A stretch of DNA of 64,000 nt, from positions 62,001-126,000 of the forward strand of contig NZ_WQNE01000012.1 of the NCBI RefSeq assembly GCF_009759665.1. Direction: 5' to 3'. The translations under genes were made by a program, and so were the position numbers. Source of the stretch: Bradyrhizobium cajani. Its GTDB lineage: Bacteria > Pseudomonadota > Alphaproteobacteria > Rhizobiales > Xanthobacteraceae. The notes under the pieces are model-generated. The model searched no databases and was not told where the DNA came from. It saw only the letters and a list, made by a program, of their open reading frames with translations. Positions 24,790-36,129 of this stretch are shown here, in pieces (position 1 is the stretch's first letter; each line of letters opens with the position of its first letter).

Positions 24790-25806
24790 TCAGTTCTTTC
24801 TGAGCTTGCCGGCGAGTTGCTGGCCGAAGATCGCGATCTGCCTTGCGCCATGCGGCACCAGGTAGATGACGAGGAACAGCAGCACGCCGAACACGGCGCC
24901 GGAGAGGCCCTTGGAGATGCTCTCCGCCATGTTCGGCACGAAGATGATGAAGGCCGCACCGACGAACGAGCCGGGCAGCCAGCCGACGCCGCCGACGACC
25001 ATGCCGAGGAACAGCGAGATCGCGAGCGTGATGGTGTAGCTGTCGGGCGCGACGAACTGCACCGCGATGGCGCCGAGCGAACCGGCGATGCCGGTGATGG
25101 CGGCGGAGACGCCGAAGGCCAGCGTCTTGTAGAGCGCGACGTTGACGCCCATCGAAGAGGCCGCGATCTCGTTGTCGCGGATCGCCATGAAGGCGCGGCC
25201 GGAGCGGGAGCGCAACAGGTTCACGGAGAAGATGTAGATCGCGAGCGTGACGACGAGCGTGAAGTAGTACAGCCACATGTCCTGCGACATCGACAGGCCG
25301 AACGGAGCGTCCGGCTTGGTGACGACGAGGCCCTGCACGCCGCCGGTCCAGTGCTCGAGAAAGTTCAGCTTCAACAGCTGCGGCATCGCGGTGGCGAGCG
25401 CGAAGGTCGCAAGCGCGAGATAGACACCGGAGAGCCGCAGCGCCGGCTGCCCGAACAGGAAGCCGAAGCCGAAGCAGACCACGCCGGCGACCGGCAGCGT
25501 CAGCGCATAGTTGACGTTGAAATGCTCCATCAGCACCGCGGTCGTATAGGCGCCGACGGCGTAGAAGGCGCTCTGGCCGAGCGAGAACTGGCCGGAGCCG
25601 CCGGTCAGGATGTTCAGCGCCAGCACCGCGAGCCCGTAGATCAGGAGCATCGTCATCTGGAAGATGATGAAGTTCTTGACGAAGACGGGCGCGATCAGCA
25701 GCGCGGCCAGCACCACCAGCGAGGTGCCGGTGCCCAGCGTCATGGCCCGCTTCGGAACGGCCTCGACCGCCTGATGGCCTTCGGCGACTTCTTCTACTGC
25801 GCTCAT
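24790..25806 (-). CDS. Branched-chain-type ABC transporter permease (LivM family)
   Basis: 338 residues from the ATG at 25806. Membrane segments and LivM patterns are clear: ILTGGSGQFSLGQSAFYAVGAYTTAVL, RLSGVYLALATFALATAMPQ, SRSGRAFMAIRDNEIAASSMGVNVALYK (coupling helix) and GMVVGGVGWLPGSFVGAA. The open frame continues upstream past the ATG, but that stretch is a shifted frame of the LivH gene. It starts 2 nt after the livH stop. Confidence 0.93.
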   Translation of the reverse strand: MSAVEEVAEGHQAVEAVPKRAMTLGTGTSLVVLAALLIAPVFVKNFIIFQMTMLLIYGLAVLALNILTGGSGQFSLGQSAFYAVGAYTTAVLMEHFNVNYALTLPVAGVVCFGFGFLFGQPALRLSGVYLALATFALATAMPQLLKLNFLEHWTGGVQGLVVTKPDAPFGLSMSQDMWLYYFTLVVTLAIYIFSVNLLRSRSGRAFMAIRDNEIAASSMGVNVALYKTLAFGVSAAITGIAGSLGAIAVQFVAPDSYTITLAISLFLGMVVGGVGWLPGSFVGAAFIIFVPNMAESISKGLSGAVFGVLLFLVIYLVPHGARQIAIFGQQLAGKLRKN

Positions 25807-25808
25807 GA

Positions 25809-26687
25809 TCAAACTCGCTTGACGATGTGCCGGCCGAACAGACCAGCGGGTTTGACGACCAGGACGGAGATGATCAGCGCGAGCGCGATCGGGAGTTTCA
25901 GCTCGTTGCCGACGCCGGGGATGTAGGTGCCGGCGAGGTTCTCGAAGACGCCGACCAGGAAGCCGCCGACCACGGCGCCGAACGGGCTGGTCAGTCCGCC
26001 GAGCACCGCCGCGGCGAAGCCGTAGATCAGCACGCCGCCCATCATGTTGGGCTCGAGGAACACCACGGGCGCGATCAGCATGCCGGCGATCGAGCCGATC
26101 GCCGACGCCATGCCCCAGCCCAGCGCGATCATCCAGGAGGTGTTGATGCCGACGAGGCGCGCCGATTCGGGCACCGAGGCGGCCGCGCGCATGGCAAGGC
26201 CGATCCTGGTGTACTGGAAGAAGAAGTAGAGGCCGAGCAGCAGCAGCACGGTGACGCCGATCATGCCGGCCTGATGGGTCGAGATGAGCTGGCTGCCGAG
26301 GAACGGCGCGGAGCCGAACGGGGTCGGATACTGCTTGATGGTGAAGTCCCAGATCAGGCCCGCAGAGGAGTTGATGATGGCGAACAGCGCGATGAAGCCG
26401 GCGACGTTGGTCAGCACCGGCGCCTTCGTCAGCGGCTTGAACAGGATGCGCTCGATCGCGATGCCGGCGATGAACGAGAAGATCAGCGTGATCACGAAGG
26501 CGGCCCAATAGGGGATGCCCCATTGCATCAGCTGCCAGGAGATGAAGGTCGAGAACATCGCCATCTCGCCTTGCGCGAAGTTGAGATGGTCGATGGCCTG
26601 GTAGATCATGACCACGGCGAGCGCCATGCAGGCGTAGATCGCGCCCGTGGCGATCCCGGCCAGCACCTGGTTGGTGAAAAGCTCCAT
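25809..26687 (-). CDS. Branched-chain-type ABC transporter permease (LivH family)
   Basis: 292 residues. It begins ELFTNQVLAGIATGAIYACMALAVVMIYQAIDHLNFAQGEMAMFSTFI, the LivH N-terminus. The coupling segment RAAASVPESARLVGINTS and the C-terminal GGLTSPFGAVVGGFLVGVFENLAG are also typical. It partners LivM in the membrane. A 220-nt gap with a family A repeat separates it from the upstream livF. Confidence 0.93.
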   Translation of the reverse strand: MELFTNQVLAGIATGAIYACMALAVVMIYQAIDHLNFAQGEMAMFSTFISWQLMQWGIPYWAAFVITLIFSFIAGIAIERILFKPLTKAPVLTNVAGFIALFAIINSSAGLIWDFTIKQYPTPFGSAPFLGSQLISTHQAGMIGVTVLLLLGLYFFFQYTRIGLAMRAAASVPESARLVGINTSWMIALGWGMASAIGSIAGMLIAPVVFLEPNMMGGVLIYGFAAAVLGGLTSPFGAVVGGFLVGVFENLAGTYIPGVGNELKLPIALALIISVLVVKPAGLFGRHIVKRV

Positions 26688-26749
26688 CGTGCCGGCTCCC
26701 TAAGACTTGCCCAATTTGGGCTGAACTGCGACGGCGTTGAAAGTCCACA

Positions 26750-26867
26750 TCTCCCTTCGGGAGAGGTCGCGCCGAAGGCGCGGGTGAGGGGTTACGGTGT
26801 CAAGGTGGAGCTGCGGCCCCTCACCCGATTTGCTGCGCAAATCGACCTCTCCCCGCTGGGGAGAGGT
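26750..26867. repeat. Palindromic intergenic repeat, family A, inside the liv operon
   Basis: CTCCCTTCGGGAGAGG...GGTGAGG and CCTCACCC...CCTCTCCCCGCTGGGGAGAGG. It lies between livF and livH on the transcribed strand of an otherwise compact operon, so it may affect transcript processing. Confidence 0.75.
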
Positions 26868-26907
26868 GTACGGAACGTGTCGATAAATCTCGGCCATCAT
26901 CCGCTCC

Positions 26908-27621
26908 TCAGTAGCCCAGATAGGATTTGCGGATTTCTTCGTTGTTCGCGATGTCCTTGGCGTTGCCCGACATCACGATGCGTCCGGTCTCGATGACATA
27001 GGCCTTGTCGGCGAGCTCGAGCGCGAGCTGGGCGTTCTGCTCGACCACCAGGATCGACACCTTGTCCTCGCGGTTGATCTTGCCGAGGATGCCGAACAGG
27101 TCGCGCACGACGAGCGGCGCGAGGCCGAAGGAGGGCTCGTCGAGCAGCATCAGCCGCGGCCGCAGCATCAGGGCGCGGGCGACCGCGAGCATCTGCTGCT
27201 CGCCGCCGGAGAGCGTGCCGGCCTGCTGGGTGTGGCGCTGCTTCAAGACCGGGAAATGCGCATACATGCGCTCGATGTCGGAGACGATGCCGGCGCCGTC
27301 CTTGCGGGTGATGGCCCCGAGCTGGAGGTTCTCCTCCACCGTCATGTTGGTGAAGGTGCCGCGGCCCTGCGGCACATGGGCGATGCCGAACCGCACGATG
27401 TTCTCGGTCGAGCGGTTGTTCAGCGGCTTGCCGTCGAACTCGATCGCGCCGGTCGAGCGCACCATGTTGCAGATCGCGCGCAGCGTCGTGGTCTTGCCGG
27501 CGCCGTTGGCGCCGAGCAGCGTCGTCAGCGAACCCTCGTTGAGCGAGAACGACAGGCCATGGAGCGCCTGGACCTGGCCGTAATAGGCGCGCAGGTCCTT
27601 GACGTTGAGCAGTGTCGTCAT
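26908..27621 (-). CDS. Branched-chain-type ABC transporter ATP-binding protein (LivF family)
   Basis: 237 residues. Walker A LGANGAGKTTTLRAICN lies near residue 36, signature LSGGEQQMLAVARALM and Walker B LMLLDEPSFGLAPLVV. Length and order are those of LivF. The ATG overlaps the stop of livG by 4 nt. It energises the importer encoded by livH-livM. Confidence 0.93.
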   Translation of the reverse strand: MTTLLNVKDLRAYYGQVQALHGLSFSLNEGSLTTLLGANGAGKTTTLRAICNMVRSTGAIEFDGKPLNNRSTENIVRFGIAHVPQGRGTFTNMTVEENLQLGAITRKDGAGIVSDIERMYAHFPVLKQRHTQQAGTLSGGEQQMLAVARALMLRPRLMLLDEPSFGLAPLVVRDLFGILGKINREDKVSILVVEQNAQLALELADKAYVIETGRIVMSGNAKDIANNEEIRKSYLGY

Positions 27622-28415
27622 TGGTCCTTGCTCCCGAGATAGGCCTTGATGACGTCGGGGTCCGCCTGCACCTGGGCCGGCGTGCCTTCCGCGAGCTTCT
27701 TGCCGAAATTCAGCGCGACGACGTGGTCGGCGATCGACATCACGAGGCCCATGTGATGCTCGACCAGCAGCACGGTCATGTGGCGGTCGTCGCGGATGCG
27801 GCGGATGAGGTCGCCGAGCACATGGACTTCCTCGTGATTGAGGCCGCCGGCCGGCTCGTCGAGCAGCAGGATCTTCGGATCCGCCGCCAGCGCCCGCGCC
27901 AGCTCGACGCGCTTTTGCGTGCCGAAGGGCAGGCCGGAGACAGTGGTGTGGGCGACGTCCTCGAGGTCGAGATAGGCGAGGATCTCGTGCACCTTCTTGT
28001 TGACGCTGGTCTCGCTGCGCCGGACCCAGGCGAGTCTCAGGGAGTCGCTGATGATGTCGCTGGAGGTCTTCGAATGGGCGCCGACGCGGACGTTGTCCAT
28101 CACCGAAAGGTTCGGAAACAGCGCCACGTTCTGGAAGGTGCGGCCGATGCCGATCTCGGCGATCCGGTGCGGCGGCCGCGACAGGATGCTCACGCCCTCC
28201 ATCAGGATGTCGCCGGAGGACGGCTGATAGAGCCGCGAGAGGCAGTTGAAGAGTGTGGTCTTGCCGGCGCCGTTGGGGCCGATCAATCCGAGGATCTGGC
28301 CCTTGTGCATGTCAAAGGACACGCCGTTGAGCGCGATGATGCCGCCGAACACGACGCTGACGTCGCGAACTGCGAGCAGGGGCGATGTCCCCCGCGCGAG
28401 CTGTGCCTGCGTCAT
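27618..28415 (-). CDS. Branched-chain-type ABC transporter ATP-binding protein (LivG family)
   Basis: 265 residues from the ATG at 28415. Walker A LIGPNGAGKTTLFNCLSR, signature LPFGTQKRVELARALA (the LivG form of the ABC signature) and Walker B ILLLDEPAGGLNHEEV. A TTG 21 codons upstream (28478) is in frame, but the family N-terminus lies near the chosen ATG. It is 66 nt after the IclR gene on the same strand, so the regulator and transporter may share a promoter. Confidence 0.9.
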   Translation of the reverse strand: MTQAQLARGTSPLLAVRDVSVVFGGIIALNGVSFDMHKGQILGLIGPNGAGKTTLFNCLSRLYQPSSGDILMEGVSILSRPPHRIAEIGIGRTFQNVALFPNLSVMDNVRVGAHSKTSSDIISDSLRLAWVRRSETSVNKKVHEILAYLDLEDVAHTTVSGLPFGTQKRVELARALAADPKILLLDEPAGGLNHEEVHVLGDLIRRIRDDRHMTVLLVEHHMGLVMSIADHVVALNFGKKLAEGTPAQVQADPDVIKAYLGSKDQ

Positions 28416-28481
28416 CTCGTCTCGCCCACGCGATTCAGTGGGCGAAGGGGCGATGCGAACCGCTCCCGGTGATGACAAAGG

Positions 28482-29348
28482 CTATCTGAATCCCTCGGCC
28501 ACACGCGCAACTTTTCCTCCTGATTTCAGCTTTTTGCTGACGTCTTTTTTTGAATGCGGCATCAGACCCCCGAGTGCCGCTTCGATGTTCCTTACCATCG
28601 CGAGCAGACGCGGTCCAATGTCGTTGATCAAACGCTCTTCCGTGAAGCGGAATGCGGGTGCGCCGCAATTGAATGCGTAGGGGCCGGTTCCGTCATTGAG
28701 CTTGAGCGCGACGCCGGCGGCGCCGATGTCGTCGTGCCAGTCGCCGACCGAAATCGCAAAGCCGTATTTCGCGACGGTCTCGCCGGAACGTTCCAATCCA
28801 TCGCGCATCTTCGGCCAGCGGCTGCCGTAATGTTCGCGCAGAATGCGGGACACTTCGGCGCGGCCGTCGTCGTCGAGCGCCCAGAAATAGGCGCGGCCCA
28901 TCGCACTGGTTGCAATCGGCACGCGGGAGCCGACGTCAAGTTGAACGCCGACCGTCTCGCTGCCGCGGCTCTGCCCGAAATAGATCATGCTGTGGCGGTC
29001 GCGGCCGCCGACGGCGACGGCGCCGCCGGTCGCGCGCATCACTTCCTCGCGGAACGGTTCGGACAAATGCCGAACGCCGAGATTGGCGAGCGCGGCGTAG
29101 CCGAGCGACATCGCGGCGGGCGCGAGCTGATACTTCTCGAAGCGGGGAACCGGCGTCAGATAACCGAGCTTCGTCAACGTATATGTCAGCCGCGACACCG
29201 TCGGCTTGGGCAGGTTGGTCCGCGCCGCGATCTCCTGATTGCCGAGAAGGCCGTCATTGGGTTGGAATGCGCGCAATACGTCCAGTCCGCGGGAAAGCGC
29301 GACGACGAAATTCCGATCGGTCGCAGTCTTCTTTCCTGTACGCTTCAT
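28482..29348 (-). CDS. IclR-family transcriptional regulator
   Basis: 288 residues from the ATG at 29348. The N-terminal winged HTH is LSRGLDVLRAFQPNDGLLGNQEIAARTNLPKPTVSRLTYTLTKLGYL. The effector domain contains DVGSRVPIATSAMGRAYFWALD and the C-terminal GPYAFNCGAPAFRF. It is divergent from the pim-like operon and followed by the livGFHM genes, so it probably controls both arms through the 19-bp palindrome in the intergenic region. The C-terminal tail is Lys-rich. The CoA ester or dicarboxylate effector is inferred only. Confidence 0.9.
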   Translation of the reverse strand: MKRTGKKTATDRNFVVALSRGLDVLRAFQPNDGLLGNQEIAARTNLPKPTVSRLTYTLTKLGYLTPVPRFEKYQLAPAAMSLGYAALANLGVRHLSEPFREEVMRATGGAVAVGGRDRHSMIYFGQSRGSETVGVQLDVGSRVPIATSAMGRAYFWALDDDGRAEVSRILREHYGSRWPKMRDGLERSGETVAKYGFAISVGDWHDDIGAAGVALKLNDGTGPYAFNCGAPAFRFTEERLINDIGPRLLAMVRNIEAALGGLMPHSKKDVSKKLKSGGKVARVAEGFR

Positions 29349-29415
29349 CCCTGATCTGCTTCTTGCGCGGAGTCGTTGACAACGTCCGTGCTTCAAAATA
29401 ACCCTGCCGTCAAGA

Positions 29416-29434
29416 TGCGGAATTAAATTCCGCA
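29416..29434. promoter_or_regulatory. IclR-type operator
   Basis: TGCGGAATTAAATTCCGCA has perfect 9-bp arms around one central base. Its core GGAATTAAATTCC resembles the GGAAAT/ATTTCC palindromes bound by IclR-family proteins. It lies between the divergent iclR-type and pimF-type genes, 46-64 nt upstream of the latter. Confidence 0.75.
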
Positions 29435-29479
29435 CCGCGAAATCGAATAAAAGTAAATCCCCACCAAGGAGGGAACACC

Positions 29480-31576
<2,097 letters not shown>

Positions 31577-31598
31577 TGGCCGGTTCGTCTCAACCCTC

Positions 31599-31699
31599 GT
31601 CATTCCGGGATGCGCCGCAAGGCGCAGGCCCGGAATCCATAACCCCGGCTGGTGGTTATGGATTCCGGGCTCGCGACTTCGTCGCGCCCCGGAATGACG
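31599..31699. repeat. Palindromic intergenic repeat, family C, inside the pim-like operon
   Basis: GTCATTCCGGGATGCG...CCCGGAATCCATAA and its inverted second half TTATGGATTCCGGG...CGCCCCGGAATGAC. It lies between the pimF-like and pimA-like genes. Confidence 0.85.
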
Positions 31700-31735
31700 G
31701 TCTCTGTTAGTTGCTGGCTCAATCAACTCAGAATA

Positions 31736-33418
31736 ATGACCCATCCCGGCGAACAGTTTTATCCCGAGGGCGTGCGGTGGGACGACGCCATCGTCCAGGG
31801 CACGCTCCCGGACCTCTTGTCGAAAGCCGCCGCCGATTACGGTCCACGCACCGCGCTGGAATTCCGCGACCGGCCGATCACCTACACCGCGCTCGCCGCG
31901 ATGGCCGAGCGCGCTGCGGCGGCGTTCCTGCGCGCCGGCTGCGGCAAGAACAGCTCTGTCGCGCTGTTCCTCGGCAACACGCCGGACCATCCCGTCAATT
32001 TCTTCGGCGCGCTGAAGGCCGGCGCCCGCGTCGCGCATCTCTCCCCGCTCGACGGCGAGATCGCGCTGACGCACAAGGTCTCCGACTCCGGCTCGCGCCT
32101 GCTCGTCACCTCCAACCTCGCCGCGCTGCTGCCGACCGCGCTGAAGTTCCTGGAGAAGGGGCTGATCGACCGCCTCGTCGTCTGCGAGGACGACGATTGG
32201 GGCAAGGTCGGCACGCCGCAGGCTGCGATCCCCGGTGATCCCCGCATCGTCACCTTCAAGACCTTCGTCGAGGGCGCAACCGCGCCGGCGGAGTGGCCGA
32301 ACGTTGCGGCCGATGACGTCGCGCTGCTGCAATATACCGGCGGCACCACCGGCCTGCCCAAGGGCGCGATGCTGACGCACGGCAATCTCACCTCGGCGGT
32401 GTCGATCTACGACGTCTGGGGCAAGCCGGCGCGCGCCGCGCGTGGCGGTGTCGTCGAGCGCGTGATCTGCGTGCTGCCGCTGTTCCACATCTACGCGCTC
32501 ACCGTCGTGCTGCTGTCCTCGCTCCGCCGCGGCAACCTGATCTCGCTGCATCAGCGTTTCGATGTCGAAGCCGTGATGCGCGACATCGAGGTCAAGCGCG
32601 CGACCTATTTCCCGGGCGTGCCGACGATGTGGATCGCGATCGCCGCGCTGCCCGATCTGGACAAGCGGGACTTCTCCGCGCTCGCCACCATCGGCTCCGG
32701 CGGCGCGCCGCTGCCGGTGGAGATCGCGAACTTCTTCGAGCGCAAGGTCGGCAAGAAGCTGCGCAGCGGCTGGGGCATGACCGAGACCTGCTCGCCCGGC
32801 ACCGGCCATCCGCCGACGGGACCGGACAAGCCCGGCTCGATCGGCCTGATGCTGCCCGGCATCGAGCTCGACGTGGTCGCGCTGGACGACCCGAGACGCG
32901 TGCTGCCGCCGGGCGAAGTCGGCGAGATCCGCATCAAGGGCCCGAACGTCACCAAGGGCTACTGGAACAAGCCGGAGGGATCCACTGACGCCTTCGTCGA
33001 GCGTCGCTTCCTCACCGGCGACATCGGCTACCTGGATACGGACGGCTATTTCTTCCTGGTCGACCGCAAGAAGGACATGATCATCTCCGGCGGCTTCAAC
33101 GTCTATCCGCAGATGATCGAGCAGGCGATCTACACCATTGCCGGCGTGCACGAGGTGATCGTGCTCGGCATCCCCGACCAGTATCGCGGCGAGGCGGCGA
33201 AGGCCTTCATCAAGCTGAGGCCCGACGCAAAGCCGTTCTCGCTCGACGAGCTGCGTGCGCAGCTCGCCGGCAAGCTCGGCAAGCACGAATTGCCGGCCGA
33301 GGTCGCGTTCGTTGACGATCTGCCGCGCACGCCGGTCGGAAAGCTGTCGCGCCACGAATTGCGCCAGCAGCAGAAATCGCCACAATCCACTCAAACTGCA
33401 TCAGGAGGTCGCTCTTGA
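31736..33418 (+). CDS. pimA: Acyl-CoA ligase (PimA-like, dicarboxylate/fatty acid activating)
   Basis: 560-residue AMP-forming ligase from the ATG at 31736. The P-loop TGGTTGLPKG is at residues 201-210, then GWGMTETCSPG, the hinge region LVDRKKDMIISGGFNVYP and the C-terminal catalytic Lys in RTPVGKLSRHEL. It would activate pimelate or a fatty acid to its CoA ester. I see no strong ribosome site before this ATG. An earlier in-frame codon would start inside the repeat. Its end overlaps the thiolase start (TTGA). Confidence 0.88.
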   Translation: MTHPGEQFYPEGVRWDDAIVQGTLPDLLSKAAADYGPRTALEFRDRPITYTALAAMAERAAAAFLRAGCGKNSSVALFLGNTPDHPVNFFGALKAGARVAHLSPLDGEIALTHKVSDSGSRLLVTSNLAALLPTALKFLEKGLIDRLVVCEDDDWGKVGTPQAAIPGDPRIVTFKTFVEGATAPAEWPNVAADDVALLQYTGGTTGLPKGAMLTHGNLTSAVSIYDVWGKPARAARGGVVERVICVLPLFHIYALTVVLLSSLRRGNLISLHQRFDVEAVMRDIEVKRATYFPGVPTMWIAIAALPDLDKRDFSALATIGSGGAPLPVEIANFFERKVGKKLRSGWGMTETCSPGTGHPPTGPDKPGSIGLMLPGIELDVVALDDPRRVLPPGEVGEIRIKGPNVTKGYWNKPEGSTDAFVERRFLTGDIGYLDTDGYFFLVDRKKDMIISGGFNVYPQMIEQAIYTIAGVHEVIVLGIPDQYRGEAAKAFIKLRPDAKPFSLDELRAQLAGKLGKHELPAEVAFVDDLPRTPVGKLSRHELRQQQKSPQSTQTASGGRS

Positions 33419-34602
33419 CCGACGCCGTCATCGTTTCCACCGCCCGCACCCCGATCGGCAAGGCCTATCGCGGCATGCTCAACGCCACCGAGGGCGCAAC
33501 GCTGCTCGGTCACGCCATCGGCGAGGCCGTCGCGCGCGCCAAGGTAGACCCGAAGGAGATCGAGGACGTCGTGATGGGCGCAGCCCTCCAGCAGGGCGCG
33601 ACCGGCGGCAACATCGCGCGCAAGGCACTGCTGCGCGCCGGCCTGCCCGTCACCGTCGCCGGCACCACCATCGACCGGCAATGCGCTTCGGGCCTCCAGG
33701 CCATCGCGCTTGCCGCGCGCTCGGTGATCTTCGACGGCGTCGAGATCGCGGTCGGCGGCGGCGGCGAATCGATCAGCCTCGTGCAGAACGACAAGATGAA
33801 CGGCTTCCACGCCCAGGATCCGGCGCTGCTCAAGATCAAGGGCGAGGTCTACATGCCCATGATCGACACGGCCGAGGTCGTCGCCAAGCGCTACGGCATC
33901 TCGCGCGAGAAGCAGGACGAATATTCGCTGGAGAGCCAGCGCCGCACCGCGGCCGCGCAGCAGGGCGGCAAGTTCAAGGACGAGCTCGCGCCGATCACCA
34001 CGCAGATGGCGGTGACCGACAAGGCGACCGGTGCCGTGTCGATGAAGGAGGTCACGCTGTCGCAGGACGAGGGCCCGCGCCCCGAGACGACCGCCGAAGG
34101 TCTCGCCGGCCTCAAGCCAGTGCGCGGCGAAGGCTTTTCGATCACCGCCGGCAATGCCAGCCAGCTCTCCGACGGCGCCAGCGCCTCCGTCATCATGAGC
34201 GACAAGGAAGCCTCCAAGCGTGGCCTCAAGCCGCTCGGCATCTTCCGCGGCTTCGTCTCGGCCGGCTGCGAGCCGGACGAGATGGGCATCGGCCCGGTGT
34301 TCGCCGTGCCGCGCCTGCTCAAGCGCCATGGCCTCACCGTCGACGACATCGGCCTGTGGGAGCTCAATGAAGCCTTCGCGGTGCAGGTGCTGTATTGCCG
34401 CGACAAGCTCGGCATCGACCCCGAGAAGATCAACGTCAATGGCGGCGCGATCTCGGTCGGCCACCCCTACGGCATGTCGGGCGCGCGCCTCACCGGCCAC
34501 GCCCTGATCGAGGGACGCCGCCGCAAGGCCAAGTACGCGGTCGTCACCATGTGCGTCGGCGGCGGCATGGGCGCCGCCGGGTTGTTCGAGGTGTTGCAGT
34601 AA
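33415..34602 (+). CDS. pimB: Acetyl-CoA acetyltransferase / beta-ketothiolase (PimB-like)
   Basis: 395-residue thiolase starting at TTG 33415, which overlaps the previous TGA and has CAGGAGG at correct spacing. Catalytic residues are visible: the nucleophile Cys90 in DRQCASG, His350 in GHPYGMSG and Cys380 in CVGGGMG, as well as NEAFAVQ. It cleaves 3-ketoacyl-CoA to acetyl-CoA and a shortened acyl-CoA. Third gene of the operon. Confidence 0.93.
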   Translation: MTDAVIVSTARTPIGKAYRGMLNATEGATLLGHAIGEAVARAKVDPKEIEDVVMGAALQQGATGGNIARKALLRAGLPVTVAGTTIDRQCASGLQAIALAARSVIFDGVEIAVGGGGESISLVQNDKMNGFHAQDPALLKIKGEVYMPMIDTAEVVAKRYGISREKQDEYSLESQRRTAAAQQGGKFKDELAPITTQMAVTDKATGAVSMKEVTLSQDEGPRPETTAEGLAGLKPVRGEGFSITAGNASQLSDGASASVIMSDKEASKRGLKPLGIFRGFVSAGCEPDEMGIGPVFAVPRLLKRHGLTVDDIGLWELNEAFAVQVLYCRDKLGIDPEKINVNGGAISVGHPYGMSGARLTGHALIEGRRRKAKYAVVTMCVGGGMGAAGLFEVLQ

Positions 34603-34610
34603 TCTCGTTC

Positions 34611-34711
34611 GTCATTCCGGGGCGCCGCAAAGCGGCGAGCCCGGAATCCATAACCACGAATCGGGGATATGGATTCCGGGCCTGCGCCTTACAGCGCATC
34701 CCGGAATGACG
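34611..34711. repeat. Palindromic intergenic repeat, family C, inside the pim-like operon
   Basis: GTCATTCCGGGGCG...CCCGGAATCCATAA with an inverted second half ATGGATTCCGGG...CATCCCGGAATGAC. Between the thiolase gene and the first acyl-CoA dehydrogenase gene. Confidence 0.85.
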
Positions 34712-34753
34712 GCGGGACTTGGTAACAATAAAATCCGTTCACAGGAGGATCCG

Positions 34754-35944
34754 ATGGATCTCGCATTCACGAAGGAAGAGCAGGCGTTTCGCGAGGAAGT
34801 GCGGCAGTTCTTCCGCGACAACGTGCCGCCGGAGACGCGGCGCAAGCTGGTCGAGGGCCGTCATCTCTCGAAGGACGAGATGGTGACGTGGTGGCGCATC
34901 CTCAACAAGAAGGGCTGGGGCGTCAGCCACTGGCCGACGCAGTATGGCGGCACGGGCTGGACAAGCGTGCAGCACTACATCTTCAACGAGGAGCTGCAGT
35001 CCTATCCGGCGCCGCAGCCGCTCGCCTTCGGCGTCAGCATGGTCGGCCCGGTGATCTACACTTTCGGCAACGAGGAGCAGAAGAAGAAGTACCTGCCGCG
35101 CATCGCCAATGTCGACGACTGGTGGTGCCAGGGCTTCTCCGAGCCCGGCTCCGGCTCCGACCTCGCTTCGCTGAAGACCAAGGCCGAGCGCAAGGGCGAC
35201 AAGTGGATCATCAACGGCCAGAAGACCTGGACCACGCTCGCCCAGCACGCCGACATGATCTTCTGCCTCTGCCGCACCGACGCCAGCGCCAAGAAGCAGA
35301 TGGGCATCTCCTTCATCGTGTTCTCGATGAAGTCGAAGGGCGTCACCGTGCGTCCGATCCAGACCATCGACGGCGGCGTCGAGGTCAACGAGGTCTTCTT
35401 CGACGACGTCGAGGTGCCCTACGAGAACCTGATCGGCGAGGAGAACAAGGGCTGGGATTACGCCAAATTCCTGCTCGGCAATGAGCGCACCGGCATCGCC
35501 CGCGTCGGCGTCTCCAAGGAGCGCATCCGCCGCATCAGGGATCTCGCCTCCAAGGTCGAGTCCGCGGGCCGTCCGATCATCCAGGATCCCGCCTTCCGCG
35601 AGAAGCTGGCGGCCTGCGAGATCGAGCTGAAGGCGCTCGAGCTGACGCAGCTCCGCGTCGTCGCCGACGAGGGCAAGCACGGCAAGGGCAAGCCCAATCC
35701 GGCCTCCTCGGTGCTGAAGATCAAGGGTTCCGAGATCCAGCAGACCACCACCGAGCTGCTCATGGAAGTGATCGGCCCGTTCGCCGCGCCTTACGACGTG
35801 CACGGCGACGACGGCTCGAACGAAGCCATGGACTGGACCGCCCAGATCGCGCCGAGCTACTTCAACAACCGCAAGGTCTCGATCTACGGCGGCTCCAACG
35901 AGATCCAGCGCAACATCATCGCCAAGGCGGTGCTGGGGCTGTGA
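34754..35944 (+). CDS. pimC: Acyl-CoA dehydrogenase, PimC-like subunit
   Basis: 396 residues from the ATG at 34754 with AGGAGG at 34743-34748. Acyl-CoA dehydrogenase patterns are WWCQGFSEPGSGSDLASLKTKA (FAD/substrate site), INGQKTWTT, GWDYAKFLLGNERTGIARVG and the C-terminal IYGGSNEIQRNIIAKAVLGL. It introduces the alpha,beta double bond. The next gene encodes a second, shorter family member, and in the R. palustris pim operon the two adjacent genes encode large and small subunits. The same is inferred here. Confidence 0.9.
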   Translation: MDLAFTKEEQAFREEVRQFFRDNVPPETRRKLVEGRHLSKDEMVTWWRILNKKGWGVSHWPTQYGGTGWTSVQHYIFNEELQSYPAPQPLAFGVSMVGPVIYTFGNEEQKKKYLPRIANVDDWWCQGFSEPGSGSDLASLKTKAERKGDKWIINGQKTWTTLAQHADMIFCLCRTDASAKKQMGISFIVFSMKSKGVTVRPIQTIDGGVEVNEVFFDDVEVPYENLIGEENKGWDYAKFLLGNERTGIARVGVSKERIRRIRDLASKVESAGRPIIQDPAFREKLAACEIELKALELTQLRVVADEGKHGKGKPNPASSVLKIKGSEIQQTTTELLMEVIGPFAAPYDVHGDDGSNEAMDWTAQIAPSYFNNRKVSIYGGSNEIQRNIIAKAVLGL

Positions 35945-35987
35945 TCTGCTCCCTCTCCGCGGAGGCGGGGAGGGCAATTCTCTCACC

Positions 35988-36094
35988 GTCATTCCGGGGC
36001 GCGACGAAGTCGCGAGCCCGGAATCCATCGGGCCGCACGTTCAACGGCGAAATGGATTCCGGGCCTGGCCCTTCGGGGCCATCCCGGAATGACG
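35988..36094. repeat. Palindromic intergenic repeat, family C, inside the pim-like operon
   Basis: GTCATTCCGGGGCGCGACG...CCCGGAATCCAT with an inverted second half ATGGATTCCGGG...CATCCCGGAATGAC. Between the two acyl-CoA dehydrogenase genes. Confidence 0.85.
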
Positions 36095-36129
36095 AAGCCA
36101 AATAGTCCGGGTACGAGGAAGCAAAGAAC

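Noticed and set aside
24790..26748. A possible LivH-LivM fusion
   Set aside because: The upstream 314 codons of this frame are out of frame with the LivH gene, which has its own intact frame (25809-26687). LivM starts at 25806. This differs from the true LivM-LivG fusion at 14.2 kb.
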